Assembly (NCBI GenBank): GCA_964644025.1
Contig: CAZXVW010000053.1
Span: 1-22,205 of the forward strand
Length of the DNA stretch: 22,205 nt
Source of the DNA: CAZXVW01 sp964644025
Lineage (GTDB): Bacteria > Acidobacteriota > Terriglobia > Bryobacterales > Bryobacteraceae
Direction: 5' to 3'
Part shown: in pieces, positions 1 to 7,054 of the stretch
Numbering within the stretch: position 1 is the stretch's first letter
How the letters are laid out: each line of letters opens with the position of its first letter
Made by a program: the position numbers and the translations under genes
Notes under the pieces: model-generated
Told to the model about the DNA's origin: nothing
What the model saw: only the letters and a program-made list of their open reading frames with translations
The model's database searches: none

Positions 1-8
1 AAGAAGAA

Positions 9-86
9 TGGTGGGCTCGAGCAGACTCGAACTGCTGACCTCTACCGTGTCAAGGTAGCGCTCTAACCAAACTGAGCTACGAGCCC
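9..86 (-). tRNA. tRNA-Val (anticodon GAC)
   Basis: Read on the minus strand, this folds as a complete cloverleaf. The acceptor stem is GGGCTCG/CGAGCCC, the D arm is GCTC/GAGC, and the anticodon stem CTACC/GGTAG encloses the loop TTGACAC, giving anticodon GAC (valine). The T arm AGCAG/CTGCT carries the TTCGAGT loop. The body is 75 nt, the discriminator base is A, and the 3' CCA is encoded (positions 9-11). No second tRNA was seen nearby, and there is no sign of an integrated element at its 3' end within the few bases visible. Confidence 0.96.
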
Positions 87-167
87 GGATCGGGCGGATC
101 ACTGCAATTATAACACGCGGCGCCGCCGGCTCACCCTGGCGCGCCGGCGTGGCCGCGCGGCCTGTTT

Positions 168-2183
168 TCAAGCCTCCCAGGCGAGGATGGCGTGGATGGC
201 GAGGCGGTCCAGGGTAGTTCGCAAAACCCCGTCGCGCCAGCTCGTCTCCAGCGGCCGTCCGCCAGGCTCCAGCGTGACGCGGCGCGGAGCGCGGTTCGTG
301 CGGATGGCGATTCTCACCGGTCCCACCGGAGGGATGAAGTCCACGGCGCTGTAGTCGGAGGCCACTTGCATCCCGGTCGCGTTGATCAGATGCAGCAGCA
401 TCTTGCCGCCTTTCTTGCGGCGCACCACCTCGACGGTCGGCGGGCCGTCGACCGTGACCGCCGGCGTGAAAACCTGAGCGACGACCCGGGCGATGAAGTT
501 GCGGGCTTCCGGGGCGTGCGTGGCGGCGAACACCGCCCCCACCGGACCGTAGATGGCCGCAATACGTCCGTCGCCCGAGCGGGCGAGAGTGGCGGCGGTG
601 GCGCCGTCGCGGGTGGAATCATAAGTCGGAAAGCGCGTCTCCAGAACGTGCGCGCCGGCGGCCTCCACATCCTGCCAGAGGCCCCGCACGTCAGCGAACA
701 CCTCCGCTCCCGGCACGTAGGCCGGCTGGTCGCGCGGATCACCGCGGAAGCGCACCTGGAGCGCGTCCCGGAATTGCGCCGCGTTTTCGGCCCCGGCAAT
801 CAGCAGCGTGCCTCCGTCCCGGGCGTAGGCGAGGAGCCGGTCGCGCGCCTGGGCGCCGATCTCGGGCCAGTCCGGCACGATGATCATCGGGTACCGCGGC
901 GCCAGCTCCGGGAGGCGCCAGTCCGGAATCACGTCCACCGGGTAATGGCCTTCCACCAGCGCGTCCACCATGCCCTGGCACGGGTGGACGGCCTGGCCCC
1001 AGCCGCCGAACAGCTTCGGCACAGTGTGGTAGAGCGAGTAGCCGGAGAACAACACGCCGATCTCCGGCACGGTCTCCGAGTTATGGCAGAGCGCCTCCCG
1101 GCGGCGGCAGAAGCGGGCCACCCGCGCCATCACTTCGATGTGACGATCGTCGATTCTGCCCGCCCGCGTCGGCTGGTAGTAGATCTGGAAGCCGCCGCCC
1201 TGGGCCAGGACGACGGCGGCCTCCTGCATCAGTTGCACTGCCGACTTGTGAACAGGCCCCACCGGGTTCCGCCGGCCGCTCTGAAAGCCCCACGCCATCA
1301 GGTCCCACGGTTTGCCCACCCAGGAGAGATAGCGCGCCTCCAGCCGGGCGCGGGAAACGCAGGCGTTGCCGAGATAGTCGCCGGAAATGAAATCCACGGG
1401 CAGTTCCGGACGCTCCGGGACATAGGTGGTATACAGCCAGTTGCTGGCGATCTGGAAGCCGGGCCGGAATGCGTGCAGCGCGTCGAGGTAATGGCGCACG
1501 TAATCGCGGAACACCTGCCGGTTGAACTCCAGCCACTCCTGCCAGCCTGGCTCGTCCGGCGACCGGGGCGGGCGCTCAATGCCGGTCCGCTTGCGAAACG
1601 CGCGCACCGAAGCTTCGCTGTAATCGGGATTCGAGCCCCAGCATTCGCCGTCTACCCAGACGCCGTCAATGTCATAGTTGCGGATGGCTTCCTCGAGCTG
1701 CGGGATCATCCGCTCATCCACGTAAGAGCTGAGCCGGCTGGTCTCGCGGGAGGAACGTTTCCCATCGGCGTCCACCCGCGCCCACTCCGGGTGCTGCCGC
1801 ACGGCAAGCTGATCCAGGACCCCGGAAAAATGGATGTAGAGAGCGACGCCGCGCCGGGCGGTCACGCGGCGCCAGACGCGGAGCGAATCCTTGACGATCG
1901 GCGCCGACGTGCTCACCTTCGATGGGTAGCCGAGGTAGCCGACATGGCCTTTGCAGTCGTATTGCACGAAGTCCGGCCGGACGCGGTCGAGGAACTTTTT
2001 CACCATCTGTTCGGTGACGTCGCGCCCCAGGGCCTTGTCGTTGCTGTTTGGGTGCAGGTCGAAGTGCATCCCGAGGAAGCAGTCCTTTCGCGCCCGGCGC
2101 GGGGGCTGGCCGGAAACGGGGGCGGCCAGGGCGGCGGCGCCGAGAAGATGGAATTCGCGGCGGGTGAATTTCATGGCGTCCAT
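168..2183 (-). CDS. Tat-exported glycoside hydrolase-like protein (TIM barrel plus GATase-like domain)
   Basis: A 671-residue protein that starts with a twin-arginine signal (TRREFHLLGAAALAAPVSG, residues 7-25), so it is probably exported folded. Residues about 35-360 look like a TIM-barrel hydrolase of the hypothetical glycosyl hydrolase 6 / alpha-L-fucosidase-like type. The segment DIDGVWVDGECWG (171-183) offers acidic residues (D178, E180) at a barrel strand end where such enzymes keep catalytic groups. Residues about 400-560 resemble the class I glutamine amidotransferase-like domain found in beta-galactosidase trimerisation regions (VIPDWRLPEL, DGGTLLIAG). A small beta domain closes the protein. 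The substrate cannot be read from the sequence. The ATG at 2174 (MKFTRREF) is an equally good start; neither has a clear Shine-Dalgarno site. It lies 79 bp downstream of the DUF72 gene on the same strand. The fold is fairly secure; activity is inferred. Confidence 0.8.
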   Translation of the reverse strand: MDAMKFTRREFHLLGAAALAAPVSGQPPRRARKDCFLGMHFDLHPNSNDKALGRDVTEQMVKKFLDRVRPDFVQYDCKGHVGYLGYPSKVSTSAPIVKDSLRVWRRVTARRGVALYIHFSGVLDQLAVRQHPEWARVDADGKRSSRETSRLSSYVDERMIPQLEEAIRNYDIDGVWVDGECWGSNPDYSEASVRAFRKRTGIERPPRSPDEPGWQEWLEFNRQVFRDYVRHYLDALHAFRPGFQIASNWLYTTYVPERPELPVDFISGDYLGNACVSRARLEARYLSWVGKPWDLMAWGFQSGRRNPVGPVHKSAVQLMQEAAVVLAQGGGFQIYYQPTRAGRIDDRHIEVMARVARFCRRREALCHNSETVPEIGVLFSGYSLYHTVPKLFGGWGQAVHPCQGMVDALVEGHYPVDVIPDWRLPELAPRYPMIIVPDWPEIGAQARDRLLAYARDGGTLLIAGAENAAQFRDALQVRFRGDPRDQPAYVPGAEVFADVRGLWQDVEAAGAHVLETRFPTYDSTRDGATAATLARSGDGRIAAIYGPVGAVFAATHAPEARNFIARVVAQVFTPAVTVDGPPTVEVVRRKKGGKMLLHLINATGMQVASDYSAVDFIPPVGPVRIAIRTNRAPRRVTLEPGGRPLETSWRDGVLRTTLDRLAIHAILAWEA

Positions 2184-2262
2184 TTTATGGCAATCCAGGG
2201 AAAACCGGGCGGAAAAGACTCCGCGGCGCCAGGGCGAGGCTCAGCGGGCTGCGGCGCGCCGG

Positions 2263-3222
2263 TCAAAGCGCGAAGGCCACGGCCTGGATCGTGCCGGGGG
2301 CATTGCCCTCCAGGCGGTTGTTGACAAAGATGAAAGCCGGTTGGCCGCTGGTGCGGGCGCGGTGAGCCAGCTCGCGCAGTCCCTGCCGGGCCTTCGGATT
2401 CTCATCCTGAATGCGGTCATAAGGCTCGAAGAGTTTCACGGCTTCCTCGTACCGGCGCCCCCGGCGCAGCAGTGCGCGGGCGAGGGTGAAGTCGGCGGTA
2501 AAAGCCCCCGGAATGGTGATCTGCACGGTGAGTTCCGGCATCCGCGTCCAGGCGTTGAACACGTGCGCCACGTTGCGAGCGCGGAGGCAATCGAAGTACT
2601 CCGGGGTCAGAAATTCCGGGTTGCGGATCTCCACGGAGTAGCGGAACCCGCCCGGCAGCGCGGCGAGGAACCGGTCCAGGTCAGCCGCGAAGCTGCCCAC
2701 GTCCGGGTAACTCGCCCGGGAAAAAGCGCCGAACTCGAAAATCAACGCGGCCACCTGCTGACGGTATGCCTCCAGCGGCCGGAGGAAAGCGTTCCGGAAC
2801 AGCTCCACGTTGAGGAAATTCTCATTCGGCTTTCCCGCTCTGCTCCCATAGCGTGCGTGGGCGGGGAACGTCTTGACGGTGATCTCCTCCGGCGCCTTGA
2901 AAGCGTAACGGAGCGCCGGCGGGGCGGAGGTGAACAGGCGCTGCCAGTAGGCCGGGGAAGGAAACTGATAGAAGGAGAAATCCCCGCAGACGATCGGAAA
3001 GGTTTCCGCGTACTCGGCCAGGCAGGTGTCCAGGAATTTTCTCTTCGAGAAGCGGCCGCGGCTGTAGTAGCGCTCCGGCGTGTAGACCTGGCCGAGCCAG
3101 CCTTCGTACTTCCACGAGCTGGTGCCGAACCACACGCCCTCGGCTGCCAACTGGCGGAGCCGGGCGCCCAGCTTCCGGGTGGCGTGCGGCCACTGATCGT
3201 CGAACAAGGACGCGTTTGACAT
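2263..3222 (-). CDS. DUF72 family protein
   Basis: A 319-residue protein with the hallmark DUF72 motifs: GTSSWKYEGW near residue 33, FYQFPS, FKAPEEIT, a central FRYSVEIRNPEF and the C-terminal FVNNRLEGNAPGT. The family adopts a TIM-barrel-like fold and has no established reaction. The start at 3222 (MSNASLF) is chosen because an upstream extension to 3315 would read through the divergent regulator's promoter and the beginning of its coding region. There is no Shine-Dalgarno site before this ATG. A TATACT hexamer (minus, 3235-3240) about 12 nt upstream would give a very short leader. It is divergent from the LexA-like gene with 30 bp between the start codons, so shared control is plausible. 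Confidence 0.9.
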   Translation of the reverse strand: MSNASLFDDQWPHATRKLGARLRQLAAEGVWFGTSSWKYEGWLGQVYTPERYYSRGRFSKRKFLDTCLAEYAETFPIVCGDFSFYQFPSPAYWQRLFTSAPPALRYAFKAPEEITVKTFPAHARYGSRAGKPNENFLNVELFRNAFLRPLEAYRQQVAALIFEFGAFSRASYPDVGSFAADLDRFLAALPGGFRYSVEIRNPEFLTPEYFDCLRARNVAHVFNAWTRMPELTVQITIPGAFTADFTLARALLRRGRRYEEAVKLFEPYDRIQDENPKARQGLRELAHRARTSGQPAFIFVNNRLEGNAPGTIQAVAFAL

Positions 3223-3252
3223 GACGTGGCTGAAAGTATAAATACCTACAAT
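3216..3252 (+). promoter_or_regulatory. Compact divergent promoter of the LexA-like and DUF72 genes
   Basis: On the plus strand there is a consensus -35 TTGACA (3216-3221), then TATAAA (3237-3242, spacer 15) or TAAATA (3239-3244, spacer 17). Transcription would begin within a few bases of the ATG at 3253. On the minus strand TATACT (3235-3240) is a -10 candidate for the DUF72 gene, overlapping the plus-strand -10. An inverted repeat GTAT-AA-ATAC (3236-3245) sits in this overlap and is a candidate operator. The plus-strand -35 lies inside the first codons of the DUF72 gene. Promoter calls are by eye. Confidence 0.55.
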
Positions 3253-3879
3253 ATGAGCCTGACGGCCCGGCAGCAGGCCATCTACGACTTTATCGTGGAA
3301 TTCCGGCGCATGCACGGCTGCTCACCGTCAATCCCCGAAATCCAGAAAGCATTCCTGATCCGCAGCCCCAACGGCGTCGTGGGCCACCTGCTGGCGCTGG
3401 AGGCGAAGGGCTACATCCGCCGTTCCCGGCGCGGCTCCCGGCAGGTGGATGTGGTGAAGGAGAATCCGGCGCTGGCGCAGCACTCCGCGCTGTTCAACCT
3501 GCCTGTATTCACCAGCGTGCCCGGAGAAGCGGACGCGCCGCTCACCGCCCGCGGAGCCGAGGCGTGCGTCACGCTGGACCGATCCGCGCTGGGATTTCGG
3601 CCTAGACCGGGGACCTTCGTCCTCAAAGTGCATGGCGACGCGATGAAACAGGCGGGAATCAGTGACGGGGACCTGGTGATCGTGGAGCCTTGCCAGGAGG
3701 CGCAGGCTGGCCAGATTGTGGCCGCCACGGTGGCGGGCAACACCCTGCTGCGCCGCTTGAGCCGCTCCCGGGGCCGCTGGCTGCTCAAGTCCGAGAACCG
3801 CGCGCGGCCGGAGGCGACGCCGCGATCGGAGGCGGTGATCCGGGGCGTGGCACGGCTGGTGCTGCACCGGCTGGACTGA
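3253..3879 (+). CDS. LexA-like repressor with replaced self-cleavage residues
   Basis: A 208-residue protein matching LexA over its full length. The N-terminal winged helix (residues 1-65) begins MSLTARQQAIYDFI and contains RSPNGVVGHLLALEAKGYI, close to E. coli LexA (LTARQQ, RSPN). Residues 83-205 are the S24-type dimerisation/peptidase domain. By-eye alignment with E. coli LexA puts Pro90-Gly91 at the Ala84-Gly85 cleavage site, Ala130 (in KVHGDAMKQAG) at the nucleophile Ser119, and Arg167 (LLRRL) at the general base Lys156. All three features needed for RecA-stimulated self-cleavage are therefore absent, so it probably binds DNA but is not inactivated by the SOS route. The start at 3253 matches the LexA N-terminus; a GTG at 3226 would add nine residues and is less likely. 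No Shine-Dalgarno site is present, and the leader would be only a few bases. I leave the gene symbol blank because a true SOS LexA may exist elsewhere. Confidence 0.88.
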   Translation: MSLTARQQAIYDFIVEFRRMHGCSPSIPEIQKAFLIRSPNGVVGHLLALEAKGYIRRSRRGSRQVDVVKENPALAQHSALFNLPVFTSVPGEADAPLTARGAEACVTLDRSALGFRPRPGTFVLKVHGDAMKQAGISDGDLVIVEPCQEAQAGQIVAATVAGNTLLRRLSRSRGRWLLKSENRARPEATPRSEAVIRGVARLVLHRLD

Positions 3880-3906
3880 GCGCCCCAGCCCCGGCTCCGG
3901 CCGGTG

Positions 3907-3950
3907 GCAGGAACGAGGGCCGCTGCCGCGGGCAACCGCCCCCGTTCTGC
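3907..3950 (+). terminator. Imperfect hairpin after the LexA-like gene
   Basis: The arms at 3907-3920 and 3938-3950 (GCAGGAACGAGGGC and GCCCCCGTTCTGC) pair with one bulge and one mismatch around a 17-nt loop. There is no T-tract, so it may be a weak or factor-assisted terminator, or a structure just ahead of the next promoter. Confidence 0.3.
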
Positions 3951-3952
3951 GG

Positions 3953-3958
3953 TAGCAT
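3953..3958 (+). promoter_or_regulatory. Possible -10 element of the DUF1080 lipoprotein gene
   Basis: TAGCAT lies 22 bp before the start codon, which would give a leader of about 15 nt that still contains the Shine-Dalgarno site GAGGAA (3970-3975). No good -35 is visible upstream, where the sequence is GC-rich and forms the hairpin. Confidence 0.3.
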
Positions 3959-3980
3959 AAGGGAACTGCGAGGAACACTC

Positions 3981-5228
3981 ATGAGAAATACACAACTGCT
4001 CTGGTTCACCCTGGCGGCGCTGGCGGCGCCGCTGTGGTTGGGCTGCCAATCGGCGCCGCAGCCCCCGGAAGAAGGAATGGTTCCGTTGTTTGACGGCCGG
4101 ACGCTGAACGGCTGGAAGCAGCTCAACGGGAAGGCAACCTATAAAGTCGAGGACGGCATGATCGTCGGGACCACGGTCCCCGGCAGCCCGAATTCCTTTC
4201 TCTGCACGACGAAGAATTACGGGGATTTTATCCTCGAATTCGAAGTGAAGGTGGACCCGGAACTCAACTCCGGCGTCCAGATCCGGAGCCACCAGTACGA
4301 GCACGACGTCACGGTTCATACGATGGGGAGCCGCGGACCGGTCACCCGGAGCTGGAAGGCCGGCCGGGTCCACGGCTACCAGGTGGAGATTTCCAACGAG
4401 GCCACCGGCACCTCCGGCGGGATTTACGACGAAGCGCGCCGCGGGTGGCTGGCGAACATCAAGGACGATCCGGCGGCCAGCAAGGCGTTCAAGGATAACC
4501 AGTGGAACAAGTACCGCATCGAGGCCATCGGCGACTCCATCAAGACGTTCGTCAATGGCGTCCCGTGCGCCGACTTGGTCGACTCGATGGACCTGACCGG
4601 CTTCATCGGCCTGCAGGTGCACGCGCACAAGGGCGACACCCCGCTGCAGGTGCGCTGGCGCAACCTGTGGATCAAGGACCTCGGCGAGCACGCCTGGGCG
4701 CCGCTGTTCGACGGCAAGACGCTGAACGGCTGGACGAAGACGGGCGAAGGCAACTGGGAAGTGGTCGACGGGGCGATCCGGGGCACGGGCAAGAGAACCG
4801 GCAAGGGCGGATTGCTGGTCAGCAATCAGGATTACAATGACTTCACCCTGCGCCTGATGTTCAAGGATGTGAAGGGCAACAGCGGCTTCTTTTTCCGCCT
4901 GGGAGAGGCAGACGGCAAGCGCCAGGCCCTGGAGGCCGAGATCGACGCCAAGGATTACATCGGCGGCTATTATGAAGTCGGCGGCCGCAAGTACGTGGTC
5001 CAGCCCGACGCCGAAACCGTGGCCAAGTTTTTCAAGCCCGGCGACTGGAACCAGCTTACCGTCTCCGCTCACGGGCGCCGGCTGGTCTTCCACGTGAACG
5101 GCTACAAGACCGTCGATCTAAAGAACGACCCGTGCCGGCTCACCGGCAAGCTCGGGCTCCAGGTTCACGGCAGGCAGGACGTGGAAGTCTGGTTCAAGGA
5201 CATCGAGACCCTCAAGAAGAAACAGTAA
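3981..5228 (+). CDS. Lipoprotein with two DUF1080 (3-keto-disaccharide hydrolase) domains
   Basis: A 415-residue protein. Residues 1-21 are a signal peptide ending WLGC, so Cys22 is the likely lipidation site; Trp at -3 is not the usual Leu, which makes lipidation probable rather than certain. Two DUF1080 (PF06439-type) jelly-roll domains follow. The first spans about residues 33-230 (MVPLFDGRTLNGW, FILEFEVKVDPELNSGVQIRS). The second spans about 239-412 (WAPLFDGKTLNGW, FTLRLMFKDVKGNSGFFFR, GKLGLQVHG). The family is abundant in Acidobacteria, Planctomycetes and Verrucomicrobia; some members hydrolyse 3-keto-glycosides and others probably only bind sugars. A GAGGAA Shine-Dalgarno site lies 5 nt before the ATG. 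The same frame stays open back to 3690 through the LexA-like gene, which is a shadow and not part of this protein. Confidence 0.9.
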   Translation: MRNTQLLWFTLAALAAPLWLGCQSAPQPPEEGMVPLFDGRTLNGWKQLNGKATYKVEDGMIVGTTVPGSPNSFLCTTKNYGDFILEFEVKVDPELNSGVQIRSHQYEHDVTVHTMGSRGPVTRSWKAGRVHGYQVEISNEATGTSGGIYDEARRGWLANIKDDPAASKAFKDNQWNKYRIEAIGDSIKTFVNGVPCADLVDSMDLTGFIGLQVHAHKGDTPLQVRWRNLWIKDLGEHAWAPLFDGKTLNGWTKTGEGNWEVVDGAIRGTGKRTGKGGLLVSNQDYNDFTLRLMFKDVKGNSGFFFRLGEADGKRQALEAEIDAKDYIGGYYEVGGRKYVVQPDAETVAKFFKPGDWNQLTVSAHGRRLVFHVNGYKTVDLKNDPCRLTGKLGLQVHGRQDVEVWFKDIETLKKKQ

Positions 5229-5239
5229 GCATCCGCTCC

Positions 5240-5273
5240 CCCGGCGCCCTGGTTTAAATGCCGCGGCGCCGGG
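5240..5273. terminator. GC-rich hairpin between convergent genes
   Basis: A perfect 9-bp inverted repeat, CCCGGCGCC (5240-5248) and GGCGCCGGG (5265-5273), flanks a 16-nt loop containing TTTAAA. It lies in the 65-bp gap between the DUF1080 gene (plus) and the first histidine kinase gene (minus), where a bidirectional terminator would be expected. It lacks T-tracts, so this rests on position and stem strength. Confidence 0.4.
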
Positions 5274-5293
5274 CCACGGTCGGTCAAACCGCA

Positions 5294-6529
5294 TCAGGCC
5301 CGGCTGGTGGCTTGCTCACCCGGAACAGTGAGTGAAGCCTCGGCCACCGGCAAGCACAAGCGGAACCAGAAAGTGCTGCCCCGGCCGGGACGGCTGGTCA
5401 CGGTGATGTCGCCTCCCATGAGCCGCGCCAGCTCCCGGCTGATAGCGAGGCCAAGGCCCATGCCATCATATTTCCGTGTCAGGGAGCCATCCGCCTGGGT
5501 GAACCTTTCGAAAACAGTCTCTTGCTTGTTTTGGGAGATCCCGATGCCGGTGTCTTCCACCGCGATGGTCACCTCGGCCCGTCCTCCCGGCAGTTGCCGC
5601 CCGTCGACGCGCACCAGGACATGTCCCCGCGGGGTGAACTTCAAGGCGTTTCCCACCAGGTTCACCAGCACTTGGCGGATCCGAACCGCATCGCCCACCA
5701 CGCGCCGTGGGACACTGCTCGCGAAGCGCACCCGCAGCTCGAGGCCCTTCCTCCGGGCTTCGCCGCGGAAAACGCTGACCGCCTCCTCTACCGCCACTCG
5801 CAGGTCCATCGGAGTCGGCTTAAGAGAGATTTTGCCTGACTCAGCTCCCGAGAGAGTAAGCAAGTCGTCGATGATGGCGAGCAGGTGACCACCCGAGGCA
5901 CGGATGGCCTCGGCGTACTCCCGCTGCTCGGGGTCCAGCTCGGTGTCCAGTAACAGCTCCGCCATGCCGAGAATCCCGTTCATCGGTGTCCGGAGCTCAT
6001 GGCTGACGTTGCCCAGGAATTCCGACTTCAACCGGTCGGTCTCTTCCACCCTTTTGAGCGCCCGCCGGAACTCGTCCTCGGCGGCTAGCCGGACGTCGAT
6101 CACTTGATCCAGCATGCCCACCAGCAGGAGCATCACCAGGCTCACCACGAGCACCTGTAGCCCGGGGCCGGAGCCGTCGCTCCCCATCACCGCCGGGGAG
6201 AACCTCTCCTCAACCAGAGGCAACATCAGAACCCCGGAAGCTCCGGCCACTACCGCCATCAGGTGACGCAGCCGAGGCCTTCGCTCCGGCAACAGGAGCA
6301 CCATTGTTCCCACCAGCCCCACCAGGATCACTTCGCTGAACAGCGGCGGCGATTCGCTTCCCAGCATCCAGCTCGCCGGTACCGCCAGTACCGATAGCGC
6401 CAGGATCACCTGCAATAGTACCGTCCGGCGGTCGTTCAGCCGCCGCAGCAAGGAGATCCCCCACATCGCCCCGGCTAGCCGCAGGATGAAGGCGGTGACC
6501 AGCACACTCATCCACTCATTTACTGCCAT
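5294..6529 (-). CDS. Membrane sensor histidine kinase (HK1)
   Basis: A 411-residue orthodox-type kinase. The first 145 residues hold about five hydrophobic segments (around 8-27, 38-56, 64-80, 88-105 and 123-145) with only short loops and no recognisable periplasmic sensor domain. The H box FLGNVSHELRTPMNGILG puts the phospho-accepting histidine at 177. The ATPase domain has an N box (VLVNLVGNALKF, 287-298), G1 (VEDTGIGI, 324-331), F box (FERFTQAD, 340-347) and G2 (GMGLGLAI, 356-363), so it looks catalytically intact. There is no receiver or HPt domain. It matches HK2 at 7055-8299 residue for residue in position without a gap for about 390 residues. The nearest Shine-Dalgarno-like GGAGG is 18 nt before the ATG, unusually far, but no in-frame alternative start lies between. 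It is 525 bp downstream of HK2 and probably has its own promoter. Confidence 0.93.
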   Translation of the reverse strand: MAVNEWMSVLVTAFILRLAGAMWGISLLRRLNDRRTVLLQVILALSVLAVPASWMLGSESPPLFSEVILVGLVGTMVLLLPERRPRLRHLMAVVAGASGVLMLPLVEERFSPAVMGSDGSGPGLQVLVVSLVMLLLVGMLDQVIDVRLAAEDEFRRALKRVEETDRLKSEFLGNVSHELRTPMNGILGMAELLLDTELDPEQREYAEAIRASGGHLLAIIDDLLTLSGAESGKISLKPTPMDLRVAVEEAVSVFRGEARRKGLELRVRFASSVPRRVVGDAVRIRQVLVNLVGNALKFTPRGHVLVRVDGRQLPGGRAEVTIAVEDTGIGISQNKQETVFERFTQADGSLTRKYDGMGLGLAISRELARLMGGDITVTSRPGRGSTFWFRLCLPVAEASLTVPGEQATSRA

Positions 6530-7054
6530 TGTTTGCGGAATTCTGAGCCTCCAGTGGCGCAGCGGCGCCGGCTCGCAAGGGCAAAGTGTCCATCAGCATC
6601 GCGCTGCCGCCGGCTTCCAACGGCCGGTCTGCAGAAACTATCCCAGGCTCGCGGCGACCGCGTTGTCAATGCATCAGCATCCGGGCGCGGGGCGCGGGCG
6701 TTCACTGTTCGCGGGAGACGACGAATAGGCTGCGGGCAGTTTCCTCATTTCGGCAAGACTACCGGTTCTTCCGGGTCAAGCGCAGGTTCACGAAGGCGCT
6801 GCCCGCTTACCTGCGCCGTTGCCTTCCAAACAACTCCTATTCTATCGTAAGTACTCAGGAATAGTGGAGTAAGTCGGAATTACCACCGCATATTTTTCTA
6901 GAATATCACTGATATTCTACGATAGTCGCAGCATTGCTGCCGAGAGTGCCCGGGATGCACTGGCGGCCAGGCGCCGCCTGAGATCATCAGGAGGATCACG
7001 CCCGCTGATTGTTGTCGCGGCAAGCCCCGGCGCGGCGAGCCCGCCGCGCCATGG
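6530..7054. other. 525-bp intergenic region between the two kinase genes
   Basis: No convincing gene is seen on either strand; the short open frames are Arg/Pro/Ser-rich shadows without start signals. The part nearest HK1 is GC-rich and featureless to the eye. The stretch 6840-6940 is AT-rich against the GC-rich background and holds a perfect 21-bp palindrome, a flanking 8-bp inverted repeat, two GTAAGT copies 22 bp apart, and a short 13-bp palindrome (GCAGCA-T-TGCTGC, 6928-6940). It most likely carries the promoter and control region of HK1, with a leader of up to 300-400 nt, unless a promoter closer to the gene was missed. Confidence 0.5.
6899..6919. promoter_or_regulatory. Perfect 21-bp palindrome, candidate operator
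   Basis: The half-sites TAGAATATCA (6899-6908) and TGATATTCTA (6910-6919) are exact reverse complements separated by one base (C6909). Outside them CTATCGTA (6842-6849) and TACGATAG (6918-6925) form a second perfect 8-bp inverted pair, whose right arm overlaps the palindrome. The geometry fits a dimeric regulator. It is unlikely to be an intrinsic terminator because neither side is followed by a T-run on the transcribed strand. It lies about 370 bp upstream of HK1 and 136 bp downstream of HK2. Confidence 0.55.

Noticed and set aside
9..167. tRNA-Val as the attachment site of an integrated element
   Set aside because: No integrase gene and no duplicated tRNA 3' end were found in the window; only eight bases lie beyond the tRNA 3' end.
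192..2324. Long plus-strand open frame (about 710 codons) opposite the Tat-exported hydrolase gene
   Set aside because: The translation is His/Arg/Val-rich with no recognisable domain and mirrors the real minus-strand gene, which has a signal peptide and family motifs. High GC content produces such antisense frames.
3411..5093. Long minus-strand open frame spanning the LexA-like and DUF1080 genes
   Set aside because: It crosses two well-supported plus-strand genes and shows low-complexity antisense composition.
6533..6864. Overlapping short plus-strand frames in the gap between the kinases
   Set aside because: No Shine-Dalgarno site; Arg/Ser/Pro-rich composition typical of noncoding GC-rich DNA, and they run into the AT-rich palindromic patch.
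6899..6919. The 21-bp palindrome as an intrinsic terminator for HK2
   Set aside because: The loop would be one to three bases, the stem is AT-rich, and no T-run follows on the minus strand (GAAAAA follows instead).
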